Source: Blautia hydrogenotrophica DSM 10507 (lineage in GTDB: Bacteria; Bacillota; Clostridia; Lachnospirales; Lachnospiraceae). From it: a stretch of DNA of 64,000 bases. The translations under genes and the position numbers were made by a program. This document shows, one piece after another, positions 56,526-64,000 of the stretch. The stretch covers positions 620,001 through 684,000 of the forward strand of contig NZ_CP136423.1 of assembly GCF_034356035.1 (NCBI RefSeq). Reading direction: 5' to 3'. Position 1 is the first letter of the stretch. Each line of letters begins with the position of its first letter. Below the pieces are notes generated by a model that saw nothing but the letters and a program-made list of their open reading frames with translations, was not told the DNA's origin and ran no database searches.

Positions 56526-56573
56526 GCCCGTGGGCTGTGCGATAGCTGCATGGCCTGCGGGCCTTATTTTTTT
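56526..56573 (+). terminator. Late operon terminator
   Basis: GCCCGTGGGC (56526-56535) pairs with GCCTGCGGGC (56553-56562; two G-U pairs), then a run of T. Ends the late operon. Confidence 0.75.
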
Positions 56574-56583
56574 GTCTGCGATA

Positions 56584-56630
56584 CCCCCTCAAAGCACCGG
56601 GGAAATCTCCGTATTCTGAAGGAGGCATCC
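56584..56630 (+). repeat. Prophage leader repeat, copy 2
   Basis: CCCCCTCAAA - 9 bp - AAATCTCCGTAT, then TGAAGGAGGCATCC; matches 20173-20217 with identical spacing. It leads into the xis-like genes. Confidence 0.6.
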
Positions 56631-56649
56631 TTCGGATAGGAGGAATACC

Positions 56650-56865
56650 ATGCAGGAAAGCAACAAGAACACAGGAGCAGTTCCGGTGCAGGAAAAGTAT
56701 GCACTGACGATTCGGGAAGCATCGGAATATTTCAGCATTGGCACAAAGAAAATGAGACGTCTGGCGGAAGATAATCTGGGCAGGTTTGCGATTTATAGCG
56801 GGAACCGCTACCTCATAATCCGCACAAAATTTGAAAAATTTATGGAGGAAACTTCTACGATATAA
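56650..56865 (+). CDS. Xis-like protein, copy 1
   Basis: 71 residues: EKYALTIREASEYFSIGTKK, then MRRLAEDNLGRFAIYSGNRY, the Tn916-type Xis pattern. First of three xis-like genes before the integrase. GGATAGGAGG upstream. Confidence 0.85.
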   Translation: MQESNKNTGAVPVQEKYALTIREASEYFSIGTKKMRRLAEDNLGRFAIYSGNRYLIIRTKFEKFMEETSTI

Positions 56866-56888
56866 CTTCTTTTTCTCTGCCAAAAGTA

Positions 56889-56932
56889 GTTGCTATTTCT
56901 CCTGTTTAGAGTGATGAATGTCATGACCAAAG
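56889..56932 (+). promoter_or_regulatory. Repeated promoter-like element, copy D
   Basis: TTGCTATTTC - 8 bp - AGAGTGA..AATGT..ACCAAA upstream of the second xis-like gene; matches copies A-C in the terminase cargo. Confidence 0.6.
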
Positions 56933-56949
56933 AGACAGGAGGTGGCACG

Positions 56950-57213
56950 ATGCAGGAAATTCATAAGACTCCAGGAAGCCGGAAGGTAGAGATTCCGATC
57001 AGCGAAAAGTATATGCTGACTATTAACGAGGCGGCTGCCTATTTCAGTATTGGAGTTAAGAAGTTAAGGAGAATGGCAGAAGACAATGAGGGAAAGTTTG
57101 CGATTACAATGGGCAGCCGATACCTTATTGTCCGGGAAAAATTTGAAGAATATATTGATTCTTTAATCAATGAAGAAAATGAGGACGAACCGGATGAGCA
57201 AACCGATTCTTAA
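56950..57213 (+). CDS. Xis-like protein, copy 2
   Basis: 87 residues: EKYMLTINEAAAYFSIGVKK and KLRRMAEDNEGKFAITMGSR, then an acidic tail (ENEDEPDEQTDS) not seen in copy 1. ATG 56950 with AGGAGGTG upstream. Overlaps copy 3. Confidence 0.85.
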   Translation: MQEIHKTPGSRKVEIPISEKYMLTINEAAAYFSIGVKKLRRMAEDNEGKFAITMGSRYLIVREKFEEYIDSLINEENEDEPDEQTDS

Positions 57214-57406
57214 AGAAAAAGATATTTTAAATCCAAATGAGGCGATTGAACTATTTGTACTCAGCAGAAGAAAGTTTTATAAGCTGCTGAAAGAAAACCG
57301 GAATCTGGGATTTCTGGCTATGTATGGTTCCAGAAAGCTGATTATCCGGTCAGAATTCCAGAAATACCTGGATAAGCACCCAGAATTAAAAAGGAGGGGA
57401 AGCTGA
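57194..57406 (+). CDS. Xis-like protein, copy 3
   Basis: 70 residues: NPNEAIELFVLSRRKFYKLL and GSRKLIIRSEFQKYLDKHPE, same fold but more diverged. Its stop overlaps the integrase ATG (TGATG), so the pair is coupled. One of the three may control transcription rather than excision. Confidence 0.78.
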   Translation: MSKPILKEKDILNPNEAIELFVLSRRKFYKLLKENRNLGFLAMYGSRKLIIRSEFQKYLDKHPELKRRGS

Positions 57407-58671
57407 TGGCAGGCAGGAGGCGTGACTCCAAGCACCGGGTTCTCCGTCGGGGAGAATCCATCCGGGCGGATGGGAAATACCAGTTTAAGTACCATGTGAA
57501 TGGGACTCCGCATTTTGTATATAGTTGGCGGCTGGAGCCGACGGACAAACTGCCGGCAGGGAAAAAGCCCTGCCTGTCCCTTCGGGAACTGGAAAAGCAG
57601 ATCGGTTATGACTTGGATTCTTTATCTGATCCCACAGGAAAGAACATGACAGTGGAGGAACTGGTAGAAAGGTATCTGTCAACGAAAACGGGAGTAAAGC
57701 CGAATACCCTGGCGAATTACAATTTTGTGAAGAATCTTATGAAAAAGGAGCCATTTAATGGTAAGAAGATTTCCCAAGTCAAGACTTCGGACGCAAAGCT
57801 GTTTTTGATCAAACTTCAGCAGGACGGCAGAAGGTACAGCACAATCAAGACAGTCCGGGGCGTGCTGCGGCCCGCTTTTCAGATGGCGGTGGATGATGAT
57901 GTTCTCCGCAAAAACCCATTTGGGTTTGAGCTTGCCACGGTGGTAGTCAACGACAGCGTGACCAGGGAGGCGATTACCAGAAAACAGATGCGGCAGTTCT
58001 TGAAATTCGTCCATGACGATAATGTGTACTGTAAGTATTACGAAGTAGTTTATATCCTTTTTCATACAGGAATGCGTATTTCGGAATTTTGCGGACTGAC
58101 ACTGAAGGATCTGGATATGAAGAACCGGATTATAAATATTGACCACCAGTTACAAAGAACTTCCGATATGCGGCTGATAATCGAATCAACGAAAACCAAT
58201 GCAGGAACCAGAAAACTGCCTATGTCCGAAGATGTATTCCGGTGTTTCCAGGCTATCATTGAGGACCGGGAAGCACCAAGATATGAGAGAGTGGTGGACG
58301 GATACACAGGATTTCTGTTTACGGATAAGGAGGGTCTTCCCCTGGTGGCGATGCATTGGGAGCATCGGTTTAACCATATGGTAAAGCGGTACAACGATAT
58401 TTACCGGGTTCAGATGCCGAATATCACACCTCATGTCTGCCGCCACACTTACTGCAGCAATATGGCGAAGTCAGGTATGAATCCAAAGACACTCCAGTAT
58501 CTGATGGGGCATAGCGATATCGGAGTAACGCTGAACACCTATACCCATCTGGGGCTGGAGGATGCCATGGATGAGTTAAAGCGGGTGGAAGAACTGGAGA
58601 ATGCCAGGAAGGAAATGGAAAAGATAAACGGAGAGGGGACAGTTTCACAGAAAATGTTCCGGATAATATAA
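57406..58671 (+). CDS. int: Tn916-type tyrosine integrase (intact)
   Basis: 421 residues: N-terminal arm-binding domain, core-binding SAM-like domain, then catalytic R (TGMRISEFCGL), HVCRHTYC, MGHSDIGVTLNTYTH with the tyrosine. Highly similar in order and motifs to the frameshifted integrase at 5007. It probably integrates at the LMW-PTP start (60506/63806 region). Confidence 0.95.
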   Translation: MAGRRRDSKHRVLRRGESIRADGKYQFKYHVNGTPHFVYSWRLEPTDKLPAGKKPCLSLRELEKQIGYDLDSLSDPTGKNMTVEELVERYLSTKTGVKPNTLANYNFVKNLMKKEPFNGKKISQVKTSDAKLFLIKLQQDGRRYSTIKTVRGVLRPAFQMAVDDDVLRKNPFGFELATVVVNDSVTREAITRKQMRQFLKFVHDDNVYCKYYEVVYILFHTGMRISEFCGLTLKDLDMKNRIINIDHQLQRTSDMRLIIESTKTNAGTRKLPMSEDVFRCFQAIIEDREAPRYERVVDGYTGFLFTDKEGLPLVAMHWEHRFNHMVKRYNDIYRVQMPNITPHVCRHTYCSNMAKSGMNPKTLQYLMGHSDIGVTLNTYTHLGLEDAMDELKRVEELENARKEMEKINGEGTVSQKMFRII

Positions 58672-58688
58672 TATGGAAAGAATGAAGG

Positions 58689-58714
58689 CGCTCTGCTATG
58701 GCAGGGCGTTTTTT
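58689..58714 (+). terminator. Integrase terminator
   Basis: CGCTCTGC-TATG-GCAGGGCG followed by six T. Confidence 0.8.
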
Positions 58715-58804
58715 AACAATTTTTTCATTACATATCTGCAATTATATGGTAAAATTAATGCTATTAAAGCGTAGGTGCTATCAGCTATGAAAGAGGTTTA
58801 TTAT

Positions 58805-60250
58805 ATGGAACATACAGGGCACATAAAGATAAATAGGAAGAATGTGCCTTATCATTTGGTTGATGATAAGGTGACACTGATACCTTTTGATACATACTCG
58901 GCACTTATTCCAAGTGAGATTAAAGAAAAAGAAATTATAAAAGGAATTACAACAGGAAATAGAGAAGTTGCATTTTTGAATTGTAAGTATTCTAGCAATA
59001 GGCTTGCATATCAAGTTTTGATAATTTCATCGTGTAATACAGGGTTATATGAAGATATATCGTCATTTGATAGGATTTGTTTTGAAGGCAAGCCGGTAAA
59101 TGTGTTTGCAGGACCGGGAAGGGCATATATTTCGGAAGATGGTTATGATATATCGGAAAGGATGAAATCGATAACTCCTAGAAATTGGGATGATCTTAAT
59201 ACAGAGACAAATCTTAAAATTAAAAATAGAGAAATGAAATTATCAATAGATTATTGTATTTGGCATAATAAAAAATTTATTGAGACTTCAATGGGGGAAG
59301 CAATTCCTCGTTTTTGCATTGAATATAACAAGACCTTATCAATAAAAAATATACCAGCAATATATTTACAGGTATATGACTTCTTTTCTTTTTTAAGTTT
59401 TAGGAGAAATGTCACTTTTGATAAAATATATATTCAGAGAAAAATTGAGGGGAAATATGCTAAAGCTGCAGAAGTAATAGTAAATTCGAAGAATTTTGGA
59501 GATTACAATAATACAGAAAGAAATTCTATTATTATTGATGACTGTCGTAAAAATTTTGGTAGTTTATTTAAGTGTGTGGTTCAAAGGCGTTCTCAAAAAA
59601 TTTATGATAATTTTTATATACCAAAAAACGGGAAAGAGAGTTCACAGCTTACCTATGAAAAATTTTTATCATGTGCATTAAGTTTGGAAAGTGAGTATGC
59701 ACGACTATATCCAAGTAAAAAGGATGAAAATGAAAAATTTGCATATATACAAGGATTGTTTCAAGAATCCGCAGACAAGATGGATATGTTGTTTGCTTTA
59801 GCAGCGGAGAATAGAATATCGCGTGATGAATTTGAAAAATGCTTTTATGGTGATGTAAATTCAAGATTGAAAATTTTTTTTGACAGTATGTCAAAAACGA
59901 AAGCTAAATCATACCAAAGCTATTATGTAAAAATAGTTGATGCATTGTCAAAAATAGATTATAGCTTGGGCGAAAAGTATAAGAATGCGTTAAATATGCA
60001 TATGGATTTGGTAAAACCTGTTATAGATAGAATGAGTTCCGCTAATGGCGTGGCATTTCCAAGTGCAAATGAGGCAGGGAAAATATTTGCAGATTTTAGG
60101 AATGGAATTGCCCACGGAAATCCACCAGATATAGAAAAGATTCATTGTGTGCTTTTTGAAGTGGCCAGAGCATTGATTTATATAATGATATTGAAAAATG
60201 CGGGAATAGATGAAGAAAGTATTAAAAATATAGTAAAAAAGCTGTTTTGA
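58805..60250 (+). CDS. HEPN-domain protein, possible anti-phage effector (ApeA-like)
   Basis: 481 residues, A+T-rich. The C-terminal part (~250-470) is helical and carries FRNGIAHG, the R-x4-H catalytic motif of HEPN ribonucleases (R432, H437). The N-terminal ~240 residues form a mixed domain whose layout recalls ApeA-type proteins, though the match is by impression only. Located between integrase and attachment site, a standard spot for carried defence genes. ATG 58805 after GAGG; an ATG at 58787 is possible. Base composition differs sharply from the phage, so likely acquired. Confidence 0.72.
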   Translation: MEHTGHIKINRKNVPYHLVDDKVTLIPFDTYSALIPSEIKEKEIIKGITTGNREVAFLNCKYSSNRLAYQVLIISSCNTGLYEDISSFDRICFEGKPVNVFAGPGRAYISEDGYDISERMKSITPRNWDDLNTETNLKIKNREMKLSIDYCIWHNKKFIETSMGEAIPRFCIEYNKTLSIKNIPAIYLQVYDFFSFLSFRRNVTFDKIYIQRKIEGKYAKAAEVIVNSKNFGDYNNTERNSIIIDDCRKNFGSLFKCVVQRRSQKIYDNFYIPKNGKESSQLTYEKFLSCALSLESEYARLYPSKKDENEKFAYIQGLFQESADKMDMLFALAAENRISRDEFEKCFYGDVNSRLKIFFDSMSKTKAKSYQSYYVKIVDALSKIDYSLGEKYKNALNMHMDLVKPVIDRMSSANGVAFPSANEAGKIFADFRNGIAHGNPPDIEKIHCVLFEVARALIYIMILKNAGIDEESIKNIVKKLF

Positions 60251-60330
60251 GGATAGGCTGATTTGAGGTAGTATTTTGAATATTGATTTTTACATTACGG
60301 ACCATTGAATTTATGCTAAAATAAGACGGT

Positions 60331-60537
60331 AGTAACACACCCCTATTCTTACTACGTTTTTACTACGATTGACGGCCTCAACTTGCCACATTTTGCCGCG
60401 TTTTGCTTATTTTGTGATTGTTTTAACAATCTCAGCGGCAGCTACATACCCGGCAAATTGCGGCAAAACAGGGCAAACTAACGCAAATTAGGAGGACTTT
60501 AAAATATGATACGAGTGCTTTTCGTGTGCCACGGCAA
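60331..60537. repeat. Attachment-region direct repeat, left copy
   Basis: Aligns without gap to 63631-63837 (offset 3,300 bp): about 181 of 207 bases equal by eye, and the last 47 all equal. Contains many TTTGCC/GGCAAA words (possible integrase arm sites), then a ribosome site and the LMW-PTP start. Marks the junction between the large element and the next. Confidence 0.85.
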
Positions 60538-60559
60538 ACCGACTGCCATATGTTCATAG
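60506..60559 (+). pseudogene. LMW-PTP 5' fragment (junction)
   Basis: MIRVLFVCHGKPTAICS then stop; the first ten codons equal those of the gene at 63806, then the frame is taken over by another element's left end. The rest of 60251-60865 is gene-free: GCAAAT-rich words lie at both sides of the fragment, for example near 60587 and 60667. Confidence 0.85.
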
Positions 60560-60865
60560 CGAATGCAAAATGTGGTAAAATGGAGCAAATTGCAGCAGAT
60601 GGAACTGTATATACACCGTTTTAACTACTATTGAGAAAGAGAGATTTTACATTTATAAAATATTTGCTGCAAACTGCGGCAAATGGGAGCATTTGAGGGC
60701 CGTTAATTAGTAATGTGACAAATAGTGTATGTCTGCTATTGGGGTATATTCATTTTATATATGGATAGTTATAAACAATTTTCTGTAGGTTATTATATTT
60801 GAATTGTCGTTAGAAGCCCATAAAAGTTTAGTGAACATATGGAAGAAAGATAAGGATGGTTACTA

Positions 60866-63610
60866 ATGATGAATATAGATAGACAAATTTTCAATATAGA
60901 TCATGTGATTTGTAGTAATATTGATTTGTTAGAGACTGCTGGAGTAACAAGAGGTTTCATATCTCAAAATCTTTTAGCACAATCAAGAAATCTTGTGGAG
61001 CATATTGCTGTAAAGGCATATGGGAATGGTACAGATATAATGGCTAACTGGGAAACCATCCCATTAGCTTTAAACTATATAAAACGTGACTATAAATATT
61101 TATTTTTGAGAAAATTTCATAACTTTTTGCAGGAATCTAAATCTCATTATACACCAGATGAGGATGGGGCAGAACGACTTACATTGAAGTATTATGAATA
61201 TTATATGATGCTCCGAGAATTTTCAAAAAAAGAATATGGTTTAGATATACTTCATAATATTGAAAAATTTCCAGTAAATATGGATAAAGCCGTTATCGGA
61301 TATTATAGAGCGGTTTTAAATAGTTTAGGGAAACAATATGGATTTGTGGATTTTAACAGAAATGAACGTCTTTATGTAATGAGATCCAAGCCTGTAATTA
61401 TAGATGGTAGAATTCTCTATGAAAATACTATGATACCGGCCAATGATGTTTCTAGTAAATTTGATAGATTTATTACATTCTCGACTTTTATGATACCTGA
61501 CCATTATGCCATAAGAGCGGATATAAGAGGTACTCAAATTATTGTTGAGAATCAGAAAATGCCTGTAAATATATTAGTTGATTATCAAGTGTCTATTAGG
61601 CCATGTGAATTAAATAATTTTGCGAAGATATTTGGACTCAAAATTAAGATGAATCAGGGACTGGCAGAGTACAATGGATTGATGCAATACTTAACTAAAA
61701 CTGGCGGCAGTTTGACAGACATTCTTCTTGCTAATGATGTGGAGTATAAAGAAATAAAATCATACATCACACAAAAAGCAAGAACTATAAAATTTTTTGA
61801 TGCCATAGATAAAGCTAGAATAGTCGTTTGGAATAATAAGCATGGCAGCAATATTGTTAGATATTTATCTTACATAATGCGAAACAAAGTGATTAAGGAT
61901 CAAATATCCGATGAAGAGAATGCTATATTGTCTAAATTAAATTTGCAATATGGTACAATTCCATTTGAAGAAATGCCATTTTGCACTTCATTAATAGGTC
62001 ATAATCCAGAACCACAAGATGTATTTGCTTGCATTCCAGCTAACAATAATGAAGCACAGTTATTGGCAAAATATTTACAAATCAATACGAGTAGTAGAGG
62101 CCACCTTTATACAAAGTGTAAAGATGTAGAACATTTAGGAGACATTGATAAGTTAATTACAGAGTATAATCAAAAGCTATACTATAAACACCATTCACGT
62201 GAACTTTGCAAATTCGGAAAAAATTATTTATATATTAAGGAGCATTATGAAGACACAAAACAAATAATAGAAAATCTGATTGAATTATCAAAAGAAGGTG
62301 TTTCTGGATATAGAAACTTTGCAAACTATTGGATTAGTGAAAATCCAGAAACAGTAAACTGCGATGAGAAGAAGCAGATTTTACTAGAAATGTTTGATAG
62401 TTCTAAAGTATCTCTTATCTATGGAGCAGCAGGAACTGGAAAAACATATTTATTAAATCATGTAGCTCAACTTTTTGACGACAGGAGAAAATTGTTTTTG
62501 TCAAATACTAACCCTGCGGTAGATAATTTACGTCGGAAAATAAAGGCTCAGAATTGTAAATTTTCTACTATCGCAAAATTTCTTGGAAGAAGTACGTTAG
62601 ATATTAGCTTTGACCTTTTGATTATGGACGAATGTAGTATGATCAGTAATTCTGATATGAGAAAAGTTCTTGAAAAAGCAAAGTACAAACTTCTTGTATT
62701 GGTAGGCGATACGTATCAAATTGAAGCAATTTCATTTGGAAATTGGTTTTCACTTGCTAGATATTTTTTGCCGAAAAAAACATGGAACGAATTAGTTACA
62801 CCATATAGGGCAAAAAATAATGAACTTCTTGTGCTTTGGGAAAAGGTTAGAAATTTGGAGGATGATGTTACAGAACATCTGGTTCATTATAAATATTCAT
62901 CAGTACTTGATGAAAGTATATTTAAGAAAAGTGCAGATGATGAGATTATTTTATGCTTAAATTATAATGGATTATATGGAATTAATAATATTAATCGATT
63001 TTTGCAAAATAACAATTCTAATCCGGGAGTAAGATGGGGGTTATGGACTTATAAAATTGGAGATCCAATTCTTTTTAATGAAAATAGGAGATTTGCACCT
63101 GTATTGTTCAATAATTTGAAAGGTAAGATTATAGATATAGAAGTTGAAGAGGCTAATGAACGTATCTGGTTTTCTATTGAAATTGAAAAAGCAATTAGTG
63201 AATTAGATACCGCAGAGATGGATTTAGAGTTACTTGATCCAATAAATGTAGGAAAATCTGTGGTTAAGTTTTATGTAAATAAAAATCATGATTCTGATGA
63301 AGATTATGATACAGAAATTGATGCTGTAGTCCCCTTTCAAATTGCCTATGCAGTTTCTATTCATAAGGCACAGGGCTTGGAATATGAATCAGTTAAGTTG
63401 GTCATTACAGAAGATATTGATGAAATGATCACACACAATATTTTTTATACGGCTATTACAAGGGCTAGAACTAATTTGAAAATATACTGGAGTCCGGAAT
63501 CTCAACAAAGAGTTATAAGTAGATTTGAGAAGATGGATGCCAAAAGTGATGCGCTTATATTTTCGGCACAATCCAATTTGAAAATCGTAAATAAATATGT
63601 AAGTAAATAA
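60866..63610 (+). CDS. HEPN-motif / SF1 helicase fusion (candidate defence protein)
   Basis: 914 residues. Near the N terminus RNLVEH (R41-H46) matches the HEPN R-x4-H motif. Residues ~60-480 have no recognised fold. The C-terminal part is an SF1 (RecD2/Upf1-like) helicase: Walker A GAAGTGKT (~520), Walker B MDECS (~587), motif V VSIHKAQGLEYES (~830), motif VI YTAITRAR (~861). A+T-rich. Only gene in a 3.3-kb segment flanked by attachment repeats. ATG after AAGGATGG. A nucleic-acid-sensing helicase joined to an RNase-like module fits phage defence, but no function is known. Confidence 0.8.
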   Translation: MMNIDRQIFNIDHVICSNIDLLETAGVTRGFISQNLLAQSRNLVEHIAVKAYGNGTDIMANWETIPLALNYIKRDYKYLFLRKFHNFLQESKSHYTPDEDGAERLTLKYYEYYMMLREFSKKEYGLDILHNIEKFPVNMDKAVIGYYRAVLNSLGKQYGFVDFNRNERLYVMRSKPVIIDGRILYENTMIPANDVSSKFDRFITFSTFMIPDHYAIRADIRGTQIIVENQKMPVNILVDYQVSIRPCELNNFAKIFGLKIKMNQGLAEYNGLMQYLTKTGGSLTDILLANDVEYKEIKSYITQKARTIKFFDAIDKARIVVWNNKHGSNIVRYLSYIMRNKVIKDQISDEENAILSKLNLQYGTIPFEEMPFCTSLIGHNPEPQDVFACIPANNNEAQLLAKYLQINTSSRGHLYTKCKDVEHLGDIDKLITEYNQKLYYKHHSRELCKFGKNYLYIKEHYEDTKQIIENLIELSKEGVSGYRNFANYWISENPETVNCDEKKQILLEMFDSSKVSLIYGAAGTGKTYLLNHVAQLFDDRRKLFLSNTNPAVDNLRRKIKAQNCKFSTIAKFLGRSTLDISFDLLIMDECSMISNSDMRKVLEKAKYKLLVLVGDTYQIEAISFGNWFSLARYFLPKKTWNELVTPYRAKNNELLVLWEKVRNLEDDVTEHLVHYKYSSVLDESIFKKSADDEIILCLNYNGLYGINNINRFLQNNNSNPGVRWGLWTYKIGDPILFNENRRFAPVLFNNLKGKIIDIEVEEANERIWFSIEIEKAISELDTAEMDLELLDPINVGKSVVKFYVNKNHDSDEDYDTEIDAVVPFQIAYAVSIHKAQGLEYESVKLVITEDIDEMITHNIFYTAITRARTNLKIYWSPESQQRVISRFEKMDAKSDALIFSAQSNLKIVNKYVSK

Positions 63611-63630
63611 GAACTGCAAATAATCGCAGT

Positions 63631-63837
63631 AGTAAAAACCCCCGATTTCTACTACGTTTTTACTACTTTTGACGGCCTCAACTTGCCCCGATTTGCCGTG
63701 TTTTGCTTATTCTGTGATTACTTTAACAATCTCAGTGACAGCTACATATTCGGCAAATCGCGGCAAAACAGGGCAAATCTTAGCAAATCAGGAGGACTTT
63801 AAAATATGATACGAGTGCTTTTCGTGTGCCACGGCAA
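63631..63837. repeat. Attachment-region direct repeat, right copy
   Basis: Partner of 60331-60537. Same GGCAAA/TTTGCC words, then the intact ribosome site and start of the LMW-PTP gene. Confidence 0.85.
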
Positions 63838-64000
63838 CATCTGCCGTTCCCCCATGGCGGAATTTTTATTCAGAGATTATGTAAAAAAACAAGGAGCCGA
63901 GGCGGAGTTTGAGATTGCGTCGGCTGCCACCAGTACAGAAGAGATCGGCAATCCGGTTCACAGGGGAACACGCCGGATTTTAGAGGAGCTGGGGATTTCC
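63806..64000 (+). CDS. Low-molecular-weight protein tyrosine phosphatase (partial, runs off window)
   Basis: MIRVLFVCHGNICRSPMAEF is the family start: C-x5-R-S phosphate loop (CHGNICRS) at residues 8-15. It removes phosphate from tyrosine, often in control of surface polysaccharides. AGGAGG precedes ATG 63806. Its 5' end, promoter region included, lies in the repeated attachment DNA, so insertion has probably replaced its original upstream sequence while restoring the coding start. Confidence 0.93.
   Translation, partial: MIRVLFVCHGNICRSPMAEFLFRDYVKKQGAEAEFEIASAATSTEEIGNPVHRGTRRILEELGIS

Noticed and set aside
60350..60490. CRISPR-like array from repeated GGCAAA words
   Set aside because: Words are short, irregularly spaced and on both strands; no spacers and no cas genes.
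60331..63837. Simple assembly duplication
   Set aside because: The copies differ at about 26 of 207 positions and enclose a unique intact gene, so they are not an identical assembly artefact.

Overview
The window looks like accessory DNA of a low-to-moderate G+C Gram-positive gut anaerobe, most probably a Lachnospiraceae-type Clostridia. This is inferred from strong AGGAGG ribosome sites, Tn916-type Xis/Int pairs, MerR- and TetR-controlled ABC exporters, a siphovirus prophage of Firmicutes type, and insertion at the 5' end of a low-molecular-weight protein tyrosine phosphatase (LMW-PTP) gene. No rRNA, tRNA or CRISPR was seen.

Layout. (1) 1-2.5 kb: the start of an ABC exporter gene (running off the left edge) and its TetR regulator, both on the minus strand with palindromic operators. 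(2) 2.5-6.4 kb: a small integrative mobilizable element: XRE regulator, a structured candidate oriT, a MobT/Rep_trans relaxase with a damaged start, xis, and a frameshifted Tn916-type integrase. It ends at a 23-codon remnant of an LMW-PTP start. (3) 6.4-17.5 kb: cargo with low G+C. It holds a fused HTH / nuclease-like / N6-methylase / specificity protein under a self-repression-type promoter, a broken beta-lactamase-fold hydrolase, three MerR regulators, an ABC-2 exporter, a BtrH-like protein and a response-regulator output domain. (4) 17.6-58.7 kb: a nearly complete siphoviral prophage with higher G+C. Its modules are repressor and operators; replication (DUF2800, DUF2815, DNA polymerase A, primase-helicase, VRR-NUC, SNF2); packaging (small and large terminase, with 5.8 kb of cargo between them including a ParB-methylase, an amidoligase and a gamma-glutamylcyclotransferase); head; tail, with a programmed -1 frameshift chaperone and a toxin-antitoxin pair; lysis; three Xis-like proteins; and an intact Tn916-type integrase. 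(5) 58.8-60.5 kb: an A+T-rich HEPN-type gene between the integrase and the attachment site. (6) 60.5-63.8 kb: a large HEPN-motif/SF1-helicase gene flanked by a ~207-bp direct repeat at an exact 3,300-bp offset. (7) 63.8 kb to the edge: the intact LMW-PTP gene.

Main reading. Three copies of the LMW-PTP 5' end (6370, 60506, 63806) mark successive insertions at one target. Several elements stacked there, and candidate defence genes sit at the element edges: the fused methylase at the left end of the large element, the HEPN gene at its right end, and the HEPN-helicase alone in a third element without an integrase. The HEPN-helicase cassette and the fused HTH/nuclease/methylase protein are the best candidates for undescribed systems.

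Several genes are interrupted by small indels, mostly in homopolymers (mobT, integrase 1, the hydrolase twice, the lysin), and one by a nonsense codon (HNH). Real decay and sequencing error cannot be separated from this sequence alone.
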